NCBI GenBank assembly: GCA_047619205.1
Contig: JBLHJR010000003.1
Coordinates: 1-64,000, forward strand
Source of the DNA: Endobugula sp047619205
Lineage (GTDB): Bacteria; Pseudomonadota; Gammaproteobacteria; Pseudomonadales; Cellvibrionaceae
DNA length: 64,000 nt
Reading direction: 5' to 3'
Shown piece by piece: positions 35,836 to 44,069 of this stretch. The notes under the pieces are model-generated. The model did not search any database. It was not told the origin of the DNA and saw nothing but the letters and a program-made list of their open reading frames with translations. A program made the translations under genes and the position numbers. The first letter of the stretch is position 1. Each line of letters begins with the position of its first letter.

Positions 35836-36931
35836 CTACAAGCCCGCCTTTAAGCTGGCTTCAATAAATTGATCTAGACTGCCGTCTAATACCGCTTGGC
35901 AATTACTGGTTTGAACATGGGTACGTAAATCTTTAATGCGTTGGTCATCTAGAACGTAAGAACGAATCTGGCTACCCCAACCAATATCCGACTTATTATC
36001 TTCCTGCTCTTGTTTGTCCGCATTGCGACGCTGTAATTCTTGTTCATATAATCTTGCGCGGAGCATTTTCCACGCAGTATCGCGATTTTGATGCTGAGAA
36101 CGCTGGCTCTGACACTGCACCACTATACCACTAGCCTCGTGGGTTAAGCGTACCGCCGAATCAGTTTTGTTGACGTGCTGACCACCCGCGCCCGACGCAC
36201 GATAAGTATCTTCTCTTACCTCAGACTTATCCACATCGACTTCAAAGTCATCATCAATTTCTGGCGACACAAATACCGAACAAAAAGAAGTATGCCGACG
36301 ACTACTGGAATCAAACGGTGATTTCCGCACTAAGCGATGCACGCCAGTTTCTGTACGCAACCAACCGAAGGCATAATCACCCTCAAAACGAATGGTCGCA
36401 CTTTTGATCCCCGCCACATCACCTGCAGAGGCTTCCTCTAATGTGGTTTTAAACCCTCTCGCATCACCCCAACGCAAATACATACGTAAGACCATTTCAG
36501 CCCAGTCTTGGGCTTCTGTACCCCCCGAGCCTGACTGAATATCTAAATAGGCATTATTACTATCGGTTTCACCCGAGAACATACGCCGAAACTCTAATGT
36601 CTCCAGTTGAGCAGACAGTTGGTCTATCTCTTCCTGCACATCCATTAAGATGCATTCATCATCCTCTTCAACCGCCATATCCAAGAGCTCGCGGGCATCA
36701 ACAATGCCCACATCTAAGGTTTTGATAGTGCCCACAATAGTTTCTAGGGCAGCACGCTCTTTACCTAAGGCTTGCGCTCGGGCAGGGTCATTCCATACTT
36801 CGGGTTCCGCAAGGTCTAACTCAACTTCGGCCAGTTGTTCTTGCTTACCATCATAGTCAAAGATACCCCCTAAGCACGTGGGTGCGCTCTTGTAAGGATT
36901 TGAGGGTGGTTAGATAAGGATTAATTTCCAT
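35836..36931 (-). CDS. prfB: Peptide chain release factor 2 (with +1 programmed frameshift)
   Basis: The gene is split by an in-frame TGA at 36859-36857, codon 25. The first frame runs from ATG 36931 (MEINPYLTTLKSLQERTHVL then RGYL). A +1 shift continues with DYDGKQEQLAEVELDLAEPE to the stop at 35836, giving 364 residues. Tripeptide SPF in RKSPFDSSSRRHTSF recognises UGA/UAA, and GAGGQHVNKTDSAVRL carries GGQ for peptidyl-tRNA hydrolysis. The shift autoregulates RF2. The gene precedes lysS. Confidence 0.97.
36856..36871 (-). promoter_or_regulatory. prfB +1 frameshift site
   Basis: On the coding strand it reads AGGGGGTATCTTTGAC: an internal Shine-Dalgarno AGGGGG, a 3-nt spacer, then CTT TGA C. 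This is identical to the E. coli RF2 recoding site. Low RF2 makes ribosomes pause at the UGA and slip forward one base. Confidence 0.97.
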
Positions 36932-37048
36932 AGGGGCTTTCCATAAGAGATAGGGCTCATTCATTGCACAGACAAATTGGCCGATGATTGTACCTCATAC
37001 GTCCCTTGCCTACATCCTTGCAGACAATACTTGTAAGTAATAGTGGGC

Positions 37049-38014
37049 CTACTTAGCAAAATTAGTCCCCTTTAAGTGACGTGAAATGATCGGAGAAATG
37101 CACCGATTTTTCGCTGTCGCAGTAGACTTTGCCTGCGTTCGACAGTCTACTAAAGCTACGGTCAGCAATGCGGCCAAACGCTGACCCGCTAACTGTAGGC
37201 GCTGCATAGCTATCGGGTAATACTGAGCGCAGTAATTTGCGGGTAGTCTTTTACTCTTTAAACTAGCATAAAGCTGCCTAGTAATGGCAAATGATTCATC
37301 TGCCCAAGCTACAACCGACATTTCTTCTGAAGACGCTGGTTTATCGCGCTGCTGATAAAAATCTTTATGCTGATGTAGACCTTGTTGTGTGAATAAATAG
37401 CTACCCAAAAGCCGCCACGAAGGCTTTTTTCCACTCAACTTGCGGCAATACAAGAGCTCACTATCCCATAAACGATGCAAGGATACCGACTTACCAGCAA
37501 ACAGCACCTTTCTGCGCGTCCCGCCTCTATCGTCTCTGTAGGACACATGTAAAGGTTGATGAACATCCGCAACAAAGTGGCCCACTAACAACAAGGCTTT
37601 ATCTCGATCCCGTTGTGGCAAAGCCGTATTGCCTAGCTGCAGTGAAAAGTGTTCGATAGCGCTGACAACACATTGTGGTGATTGCTGGCTGAGGCAGTCT
37701 GCCGATGCCGCTGTGGTAGCTGTTTTTGAGAGGTTCATATAATGCAGCGGCTTCAAATAATCATATTGTGTTTGGCTTTTAATATGGTCAGCCCAAACAC
37801 AGCTTTCGGCAAAGGTACGGTAAGCCATGCGTTTGGCAGCACTCGATAGGCGTTTTTTGATGACAGCGGAAGAGGAGCGCCAAGCAATATCACAAACTAC
37901 TCGATGTCCTAATGGTCCCCATGCGTGCGCTATATTGGCAGTGGTTAGCATTATCAAAAGAAAACTATAGGGAATAAGTTTTGTCATTTTTTTAGTATTG
38001 CTTTTGAGCGCCAT
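37049..38014 (-). CDS. S1/P1-type zinc nuclease, exported
   Basis: The 321-residue protein has a signal peptide ending NIAHA before WGPLGHRVVCDIA, so the mature N-terminal Trp would be a zinc ligand as in P1 nuclease. Other ligands are in LHYMNL, LLLVGHFVADVHQPLH and the SLHRLWDSELL helix. It cuts single-stranded nucleic acids in the periplasm or outside, probably for phosphate or nucleotide scavenging. The start may be 38014 or 37987 (MTKLIPYS); the second gives a more normal signal length. It stands alone. Confidence 0.9.
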   Translation of the reverse strand: MALKSNTKKMTKLIPYSFLLIMLTTANIAHAWGPLGHRVVCDIAWRSSSAVIKKRLSSAAKRMAYRTFAESCVWADHIKSQTQYDYLKPLHYMNLSKTATTAASADCLSQQSPQCVVSAIEHFSLQLGNTALPQRDRDKALLLVGHFVADVHQPLHVSYRDDRGGTRRKVLFAGKSVSLHRLWDSELLYCRKLSGKKPSWRLLGSYLFTQQGLHQHKDFYQQRDKPASSEEMSVVAWADESFAITRQLYASLKSKRLPANYCAQYYPIAMQRLQLAGQRLAALLTVALVDCRTQAKSTATAKNRCISPIISRHLKGTNFAK

Positions 38015-38032
38015 GTGAACATTTACACTATT

Positions 38033-38265
38033 ATACCCGTAACGTTTGAGATTTAGGTGTTCAGGGTGCTTCGCTAGTTATTCATAGATAGCGGTTCATA
38101 GCAAGGCGCGACAACGCAGCATAACTATTCTATGTAGGCGGAGCACCAACTAGTAGGCGCCCTGCTATGGGCAAAAAACGACGTGCTATGACTACAGGAC
38201 ATCGGTAAAGTACGTGAGTAGGAGCGGAAGCTTTGGATACCTAAATCTCAAATGCCACGGGTATA
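38033..38265. repeat. Palindromic (MITE-like) element, family C
   Basis: A 233-bp unit with 26-bp inverted ends that differ at three positions. Left 38033-38058 begins ATACCCGTAACG and right 38240-38265 ends GCCACGGGTAT; both share the inner TTTGAGATTTAGGT. It contains a copy of the CGCC-TACT(A)GTT-GGTG hairpin motif (38143-38160) also found near 52 kb. It separates the nuclease gene from the bufferin operon. Confidence 0.75.
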
Positions 38266-38319
38266 TTACATCTTATAGTGAACTTTAAAAATTTACTGTA
38301 GTCCTAAAAATTGTGTAAA

Positions 38320-38336
38320 ACGTTAAACAATAACGT
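38320..38336. promoter_or_regulatory. Dyad in the bufA promoter region
   Basis: ACGTTA and TAACGT form a perfect dyad around AACAA, and another ACGTTA follows at 38364. It is about 85 bp upstream of bufA and is a candidate operator. The cognate regulator is unknown. Confidence 0.35.
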
Positions 38337-38420
38337 CATCTGAAAGATACTTTAAAATACACTACGTTAAGCATACGAAATTAACTACTTTTTATTCACT
38401 ACTGTTGGAGAGAAACCACA

Positions 38421-38687
38421 ATGAACAAAACAAAAACTTCACTTGTTATCACTAGCGCTATCGCGGCTGGTTTATTTATGGCCACCGCACAAGATTCAGT
38501 GGCTGGCCCTAAATTTAAAGCCGAGAAATGTTACGGTGTCGCTAAAGCGGGCAAGAATGATTGTGCTGCAGGCCCAGGCACTAGCTGTGCAGGGACTTCC
38601 ACTAAGGATGCTCAAGGTAATGCTTGGATGTTTGTACCGAAAGGTTCATGCGAACGTTTGGTTGGTGGCGCTCTAGAAGCTAAATAA
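38421..38687 (+). CDS. bufA: Bufferin-type RiPP precursor BufA1 (DUF2282)
   Basis: The 88-residue precursor has a Sec-type signal (about 1-29, ending QDSVAG) and a core with four cysteines: EKCYGVAKAG, KNDCAAGPG, TSCAGTS and KGSCERL. This is the DUF2282/BufA1 pattern. In described bufferins, an MNIO enzyme turns core cysteines into thiooxazole heterocycles and the product binds copper in the periplasm. GGAGAG lies 8 nt upstream of the ATG. It is followed by a terminator and then bufB, bufC and doxX. Confidence 0.9.
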   Translation: MNKTKTSLVITSAIAAGLFMATAQDSVAGPKFKAEKCYGVAKAGKNDCAAGPGTSCAGTSTKDAQGNAWMFVPKGSCERLVGGALEAK

Positions 38688-38720
38688 TAGCCCTGGGGAT
38701 AACCCTATAGCTATAAAACA

Positions 38721-38750
38721 AAAGGCCAACTACAATAGTTGGCCTTTTTT
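38721..38750 (+). terminator. Intra-operon terminator after bufA
   Basis: AAAGGCCAACTA and TAGTTGGCCTTT make a perfect 12-bp stem with a 3-nt CAA loop, running into TTTTTT. It would stop most transcripts after bufA, giving an excess of precursor over the modifying enzyme. Confidence 0.9.
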
Positions 38751-38780
38751 ACACACTTAATTTAATATAATAGCGCTATT

Positions 38781-39635
38781 ATGCAAACACTATCAGGCAT
38801 CGGTATCGGCTTAAAAGCACAACATTACGATGAAATACTCGAATGTAAACCCGCCCTTGATTGGCTTGAAGTACATCCAGAAAACTATATGGGCACAGGC
38901 GGCCTACCACACAAATATTTAACCGAAATAAACCAATATTATCCGCTATCTATGCATGGTGTTGGCCTATCATTAGGCTGTGCTGATGGGATCAGTGATG
39001 AACACTTGAGCGCGCTAAAAAGCGTTGTCGATCGCTATCAACCCATTCAAGTCTCCGAGCATTTATCTTGGAGCCATTGGCGTAAAACTTTTTTAAATGA
39101 CTTGTTGCCCCTACCCTACAATCAAGAGTCACTGCAATGTGTCGTCACTAATATTCAACACGTACAAGAAACCCTACAGCGCAATATCTTTATTGAAAAC
39201 CCTTCGACTTACCTCGGCTTTCATCACAGTGATATGAGCGAAACCGATTTTCTTAGGGCGCTTGTTAAGCAAACGGATTGTGGCTTATTGCTCGATATTA
39301 ACAATGTCTACGTCTCCGCTAATAACCAGCATTACTCAGCTGAAACCTATATTCAACAGTACCCATTACATGCCGTAGGTGAAATTCACCTTGCAGGCCA
39401 CGCAAAAGAAGTCATTGATAATGAAACCGTCTTAATTGACGATCATGGTTCCCCTGTCATTGATGATGTCTGGCAATTATTTTCCCATACAATTGCGCAA
39501 TTAACGCACGATGTTCCCGTGCTAATTGAATGGGATACCGACATACCCGCGTTGGAGATTTTACTAGCAGAAGCGAATAAAGCAAAAATGGCACTGGCAG
39601 CAATGACAGCCATAACTAGGGGTGACGGCACATGA
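38781..39635 (+). CDS. bufB: MNIO-family bufferin maturation oxygenase BufB (DUF692)
   Basis: The 284-residue TIM-barrel enzyme shows the ligand set of multinuclear non-heme iron oxygenases: MHGVGLSLG, VSEHLSW, FIENPSTYL, LLLDINNVYVSANN, GEIHLAGH, IDDHGSPV and LIEWDTDIP. It modifies cysteines of the bufferin precursor. There is no Shine-Dalgarno. Instead a perfect 12-bp palindrome, AATAGCGCTATT (38769-38780), abuts the ATG and could mask it. bufC overlaps its end by 4 bp. Confidence 0.93.
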   Translation: MQTLSGIGIGLKAQHYDEILECKPALDWLEVHPENYMGTGGLPHKYLTEINQYYPLSMHGVGLSLGCADGISDEHLSALKSVVDRYQPIQVSEHLSWSHWRKTFLNDLLPLPYNQESLQCVVTNIQHVQETLQRNIFIENPSTYLGFHHSDMSETDFLRALVKQTDCGLLLDINNVYVSANNQHYSAETYIQQYPLHAVGEIHLAGHAKEVIDNETVLIDDHGSPVIDDVWQLFSHTIAQLTHDVPVLIEWDTDIPALEILLAEANKAKMALAAMTAITRGDGT

Positions 39636-40459
39636 GTGATTTACCTCCTACTATCCGCTCATCATTTCCTTCTCCATCGCCCAGCTTAGCTGATTGGCAA
39701 GCAGACTTTTCGCGTTCATTACTCAGTGATTTAACTTCGCGCTTGAGTTCTAGTTTTCAAAGCGTATCCAACCATGCCAGTCAGCAACGCTTTGCTATTT
39801 ATCAAAACAATGTATTTCACTCCCTAACTACGGCACTTGGTGATCTTTACCCTGTCATCAAAAAGCTGGTGGGTGATGATTTTTTTATGGCCACGGCAGG
39901 GGTATATTTACGTGAGCACCCACCACAACAAGCGGCAATGGTAAATTTTGGGCAAGATTTTCCCAATTTTTTAAACCATTTCGAACATACTTGCCAACTA
40001 CCTTATTTATCACCTGTTGCAACCTTAGAGCTTGCTCGTCAGCGAGCTTACCATGCAGAGGATAAAGACCCGTTAACTGCAGAAGTACTTGCCAGCATCC
40101 CCCCAGAAAGATTAGCCTCGGCAAAAATAGGGTTACATCCTTCGCTGCAGCTATTAAGCGCTGAGCAGCCCATTTTCAGTATTTGGCAAGCCAACCAAGA
40201 TGAACATGAAACTGAAGAAAACATCAATATTAATGAACCTCAGCAAGTTTTAGTAGTCAGACCTTTATATGTAATATCCATGTATAATATTGATACAAGC
40301 ACCTATCAACTACTTAATTGTTTGAGCAATGGCGATGAATTACGCAAAGCTATTGAGACAACCCTAGACACAGATCAAACAGCGGACATCAGCCAGATAA
40401 TTCAGTTTTTAATAGAAGCACAATTGTTCAGCTCAATTGTTTACAATAAAAAAATATAA
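39632..40459 (+). CDS. bufC: BufC partner protein (DUF2063 / HvfC-like)
   Basis: The 275-residue protein has the DUF2063 N-terminal domain: FAIYQNNVFHSLTTALGDLY (about 49-68) and PVIKKLVGDDFFMATAGVYL. The C-terminal half is variable (LSAEQPIFSIWQANQDEH). In bufferin and related systems this protein is needed with BufB to recognise the precursor. ATG overlaps the bufB stop (ATGA), so the pair is translationally coupled and likely forms a complex. Confidence 0.9.
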   Translation: MSDLPPTIRSSFPSPSPSLADWQADFSRSLLSDLTSRLSSSFQSVSNHASQQRFAIYQNNVFHSLTTALGDLYPVIKKLVGDDFFMATAGVYLREHPPQQAAMVNFGQDFPNFLNHFEHTCQLPYLSPVATLELARQRAYHAEDKDPLTAEVLASIPPERLASAKIGLHPSLQLLSAEQPIFSIWQANQDEHETEENININEPQQVLVVRPLYVISMYNIDTSTYQLLNCLSNGDELRKAIETTLDTDQTADISQIIQFLIEAQLFSSIVYNKKI

Positions 40460-40475
40460 AAATTACGGAGTAAGA

Positions 40476-40946
40476 ATGAAAACTTATCTAGGTAAAATAC
40501 TTAGCCCGATCAATCAGCTTCTATCTATGATCCCTGATTGGCTTATCAATCTTGCTATACGTCTAGTGATATTTAGGATCTTTTGGCTATCAGTACAGAC
40601 AAAGATTACCGGCATAACCATTGCTGGCCAGCACTTTGCCTTTTGGAATGTCACTGACAGCACCTTTTTATTATTCGACTTTGAATACGGCATCCCATTC
40701 ATTCCTAGTGAACTTGCTGCCTACCTAGGTACGTTTGGAGAATTTTTCTTAGCGCTAATGATATTATTGGGCTTTATGACACGTGTCGCGGCATTGGGGC
40801 TCTTCATAATGACCATGACGATTCAGTTCTTTGTTTACCCTGATGCATGGTGGAGTGTTCACGTCTATTGGACTTTGCTGTTAGTTTATATTATGCGTAA
40901 CGGTGGCGGCTTCCTATCTGTAGATAATGTAATATTTAAGAAATAA
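40476..40946 (+). CDS. DoxX family membrane protein of the bufferin operon
   Basis: ATG 40476 is chosen because GGAG lies upstream with 5-6 nt spacing; the longer frame from 40437 overlaps bufC and has no site. The 156 residues have about four membrane segments, including AAYLGTFGEFFLALMILLGF then MTRVAALGLFIMTMTI, the DoxX pattern. DoxX proteins are frequent last genes of BufABC operons and may relate to redox or electron transfer; the exact task is unknown. A strong terminator follows. Confidence 0.87.
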   Translation: MKTYLGKILSPINQLLSMIPDWLINLAIRLVIFRIFWLSVQTKITGITIAGQHFAFWNVTDSTFLLFDFEYGIPFIPSELAAYLGTFGEFFLALMILLGFMTRVAALGLFIMTMTIQFFVYPDAWWSVHVYWTLLLVYIMRNGGGFLSVDNVIFKK

Positions 40947-40965
40947 GATAACAACAATACCCAAT

Positions 40966-40993
40966 AAAAAGGTCGCTGCTGCGACCTTTTTTT
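40966..40993 (+). terminator. Terminator of the bufferin operon
   Basis: AAAAAGGTCGC and GCGACCTTTTT pair around TGCT and end in TTTTTTT. The A-tract on the other side makes it usable by convergent trmO as well. Confidence 0.9.
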
Positions 40994-41014
40994 GTTTACT
41001 GAGATTACTCGATA

Positions 41015-41740
41015 CTAACCACTACACTCTATATTAATCACTACAATGCCTTCACTCTCAGGCAAGCACTGCCAACGAATATTGCAATCCAACAAGCTAA
41101 TACCATACACTCTACCCGTCTCTCTACCAGCATCTGTCGCATGATAAGCGGGCCGAGGATCTTGTTGCAGTACTTCAACAATCAATTGCTTTACATCAAC
41201 CTGTGTTTTTACAGCATATTGAATGCAAAAATCTTGCGCTTGCAAAGAAAAATGAACCGGCATGACAATAGGTTTTTCTTGCGCAAAACTATTCCTTGCT
41301 GCGGGTAAACTATCGACATAAGGCACGTAAGGTTTAATATCAACAATGGGCGTCCCATCCAACAGGTCTACACCAGAAAGGTGCAAGTAAAGCTGCTGAT
41401 TTTCATTGCTAATGGCATCCAACTTGACCACTGACAAGCCCAAGTGATTGGGGCGAAAAGAAGAACGGGTAGCAAACACCCCCATTTTTTCATTGCCTCC
41501 CAGGCGAGGGGGCCTTACTTTAGGCTTCCATCCCTTATTTACATGCTGGTGAAAAATAAACGTTAACCAAATATGACTAACATTTTCTAAGCCAGACACA
41601 AAATCAGGATCATTAAAGGGGGTATTTAACACCAACATTCCCTTAGCGCTTGGCACCAATAAGGGCTGCCTAGGAATACCAAATTTTTCAGGGAAACAAG
41701 TCTTAATAATACCAATAGGCTCTATGGTATGAGATATCAT
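41015..41740 (-). CDS. trmO: tRNA (N6-threonylcarbamoyladenosine(37)-N6)-methyltransferase TrmO
   Basis: The 241-residue protein begins IEPIGIIKTCFPEKFGIPRQ and has GVFATRSSFRPNHLGLSVVK (about 86-105) and LLDGTPIVDIKPYVPYVDSL, all TrmO/TsaA signatures. It makes m6t6A37 in a threonine tRNA using SAM. C-terminal GRVYGISLLDCNIRW is in the TrmO tail. It stands alone and converges on the bufferin operon. Confidence 0.93.
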   Translation of the reverse strand: MISHTIEPIGIIKTCFPEKFGIPRQPLLVPSAKGMLVLNTPFNDPDFVSGLENVSHIWLTFIFHQHVNKGWKPKVRPPRLGGNEKMGVFATRSSFRPNHLGLSVVKLDAISNENQQLYLHLSGVDLLDGTPIVDIKPYVPYVDSLPAARNSFAQEKPIVMPVHFSLQAQDFCIQYAVKTQVDVKQLIVEVLQQDPRPAYHATDAGRETGRVYGISLLDCNIRWQCLPESEGIVVINIECSG

Positions 41741-41838
41741 GCTATGGTCTCTAACTAGTTAATTCGCCACTCGCTGCATTAATGGGGTCGCGATCATGAT
41801 TCAGTAATGAATAGGACAACAATAAATTAAACCAATAG

Positions 41839-42732
41839 CTACAGCTGTTCAACCTGATAGCCTCGCCCACGCAACTGTTCTAAAATACCATCCTTCCCCG
41901 CTAAATGTAACGCCCCTACCAATACATACTCCACAGCTGGCGTAACCAACATCGCTTCAATTTGCGGCAACCATGCATTATTCCTTTGTACCAATAAAGT
42001 TTGATAAATATCAGGAAAATCCGCCATCCAAGGAATTAACGCGACTGCCATCAAGGCTTCATTATCGCCTTTTTTCCATGCTGATTTTAGTTGTAACATC
42101 GCAGAAGATAAATCTTGTAACTCATCAAGCGTATGCAAAACTAAACTATCTTCCTGCCCCTCCCCCATACTGCCTAAAAAATCCAATTGTTGCTCTATTG
42201 TCTCTAAAAACATGCGTGGCTTTTTATCTGCGATTGCCTGTTGATCATAAAACGCATCAACTCCCTGCCCCGATTGACCCAATCGTTGCAACTCATTAAG
42301 TGTCAGTAAAATTGTCAATATACCGGGTTTAAATTGATCAAGGCTACTAACATCACCACCTCGCTCCGACAAAAATTGAGTGAGTACGGCATAGGTCTCA
42401 GCTGACAACGCTTGTTTCAACGTAGAACCATCGCTATAAGTCGTTTTTTCAATGACAAGGCTCTGAGCTTCCGCCGTTTGCATTTGTGCAACATCTGCTT
42501 CAAACACCAAGACATCCGCTTGTTGATAAGCTTGATCAAACACCGAAGGTAGGGGGTAGTCCGAGGGGCTTAACACATGAATGGTGCCCCCTACAAATAA
42601 GCTTTGCTGCCCCTTACTGACCTTCCATACAGGACCAGAAGAAGCATCGGCCAGTATCGACAGAGAACACAAAACACACCACAAACCCGTGGTTATTGTA
42701 ATGTTGAGCATTAGCTTTTTAATCGTTAGCAT
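41839..42732 (-). CDS. TraB/GumN family protein (Tiki-like), exported
   Basis: The 297-residue protein has an N-terminal hydrophobic signal (about 8-28) and then WKVSKGQQSLFVGGTIHVLS (GTIH motif), VFEADVAQM and the C-terminal EYVLVGALHLAGKDGILEQL (GxxH motif). These paired motifs define the TraB/GumN/Tiki superfamily, in which some members are metalloproteases. Substrate unknown. Its start lies inside the end of the small lipoprotein gene (14-bp overlap); ATG 42711 (MLNITITT) is an alternative. Confidence 0.87.
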   Translation of the reverse strand: MLTIKKLMLNITITTGLWCVLCSLSILADASSGPVWKVSKGQQSLFVGGTIHVLSPSDYPLPSVFDQAYQQADVLVFEADVAQMQTAEAQSLVIEKTTYSDGSTLKQALSAETYAVLTQFLSERGGDVSSLDQFKPGILTILLTLNELQRLGQSGQGVDAFYDQQAIADKKPRMFLETIEQQLDFLGSMGEGQEDSLVLHTLDELQDLSSAMLQLKSAWKKGDNEALMAVALIPWMADFPDIYQTLLVQRNNAWLPQIEAMLVTPAVEYVLVGALHLAGKDGILEQLRGRGYQVEQL

Positions 42733-42901
42733 CTGGGGTCACCACATCAACTAGTTTGACAATCACCTTACCTGTAGCTTTTACTGCGCCCACCGTAACA
42801 TCAACTGCAGTACTAGCAACGGCATCAACAACACTAATCGCCGTACAAGCACTCGTAGGAATAGTTAAAAAAGATACAAGTATAAGCGAGCGGAAGGTCA
42901 T
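42719..42901 (-). CDS. Small lipoprotein (NF038104-like)
   Basis: The 60 residues have a short signal with lipobox TSAC (residues 16-19) and a Val/Ala/Thr-rich tail (VVDAVASTAVDVTVGAVKAT) ending VVTPDAND. This resembles small gammaproteobacterial lipoproteins annotated as NF038104. Function unknown. It is translationally coupled to the TraB/GumN gene, so they may act together in the envelope. Confidence 0.65.
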   Translation of the reverse strand: MTFRSLILVSFLTIPTSACTAISVVDAVASTAVDVTVGAVKATGKVIVKLVDVVTPDAND

Positions 42902-43181
42902 AAAATATCAACTGTCATTGTGTTAGTTAGAAAGTAAATGTGAATACTCGTGCGTACACCAAGGTATTCACGCCTAAAAATAACGCCTACATTATTCAAT
43001 GGAACCTCACTAGGCAAATTTTGCTTTAACCTAAAAAAAGATAACACTAAAAATATCATTCTTTACTTTAAGACAGAAGCATTTATTACTTGCGAGCTAT
43101 GGGGCGTTTAGATAGGCTATTACAGAAGATATTTACATTCAAAAAAGAACACCGTCTTCGCAGGTATGATCAAACACCGCG

Positions 43182-43931
43182 CTACCGTGAATACTTATTC
43201 ACTAGCTTGTCATAAGTACCATCAGCTATCATTTTCGTCAAAACCGTATCAAACCTATCTCGCAATCCACTCAAGCCCCTCGCTTTTGAGAAAGCGATAT
43301 AACTAGGCACACTCTGTACAGGAACATCCAGTTTTTTTACCTTGTCGAGCATACCCAACTTTTTAAATAATACTAACGCACTGTACTTATTTGAAATCAA
43401 TACATCAAAGCGACCCGAAGCAAATTTCTTCGCATTTTGCTCTATATTCGTTGATTCCTCAATATTACTGAATACCCCTGCTTTTTTCGCCACATCAAAG
43501 ACAGAGCCGTAACTAATGCCTCTCACAATACCAATACGCAAATCTTTTATTTGTGCAATGTCACCCGAAAACTGAATATCACTATCGGGGCTTACAAATA
43601 AGACGACTTCCTGCGGCATTAATACCGTTTTAGAATAATCCAAAAACTTCACCCTCTCGTCATTTTTATAGGCCGTAAATATCGCATCCGCATTGCCTTC
43701 TTTTACCATACTCAATGAGCGCGGCCATGCATTCACACTGATATCTGTGCTCAAATTAATACGACTAAAGGCTTCATTAACAATATCAACCACAATACCC
43801 GTAGTTTGCCCCTTATCGCTATATTGATAAGGAGGATATTCAAGCGTTACCAATTTCACTGGCTCTGCGGCCTGCGCAAGATGGATAGTACAAAAGGTGA
43901 TTAAAAAAAGTGATGTTAGTTTACATTTCAT
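43182..43931 (-). CDS. Periplasmic amino-acid-type solute-binding protein (SBP_bac_3)
   Basis: ATG 43931 is favoured by AGGG 8 nt before it; the frame from 43949 lacks one. The 249-residue protein has a signal peptide (ending AQAAEP) and LVTLEYPPYQYSDKGQTTGI (about 24-43), the family start. DIVNEAFSRI and WPRSLSMVKEGNADAIFTAY follow. It has no ABC permease or ATPase partner here. Such orphan proteins often feed sensors or chemoreceptors. Ligand unknown. Confidence 0.85.
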   Translation of the reverse strand: MKCKLTSLFLITFCTIHLAQAAEPVKLVTLEYPPYQYSDKGQTTGIVVDIVNEAFSRINLSTDISVNAWPRSLSMVKEGNADAIFTAYKNDERVKFLDYSKTVLMPQEVVLFVSPDSDIQFSGDIAQIKDLRIGIVRGISYGSVFDVAKKAGVFSNIEESTNIEQNAKKFASGRFDVLISNKYSALVLFKKLGMLDKVKKLDVPVQSVPSYIAFSKARGLSGLRDRFDTVLTKMIADGTYDKLVNKYSR

Positions 43932-44069
43932 GTATAGACCCTGAACCATAGAATAGAATATCTCCTTTTAGAATAGACGATATTTTTAAATCTGCGGAGT
44001 TAACTCAGCGAGACTCCTTTATTGAAATACTTTGGAGTGACGAGGTATAGACGCTTAACAAACTAAACC

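Noticed and set aside
43182..43931. Complete amino-acid ABC transporter
   Set aside because: Only the binding protein is present; no permease or ATPase gene is adjacent.
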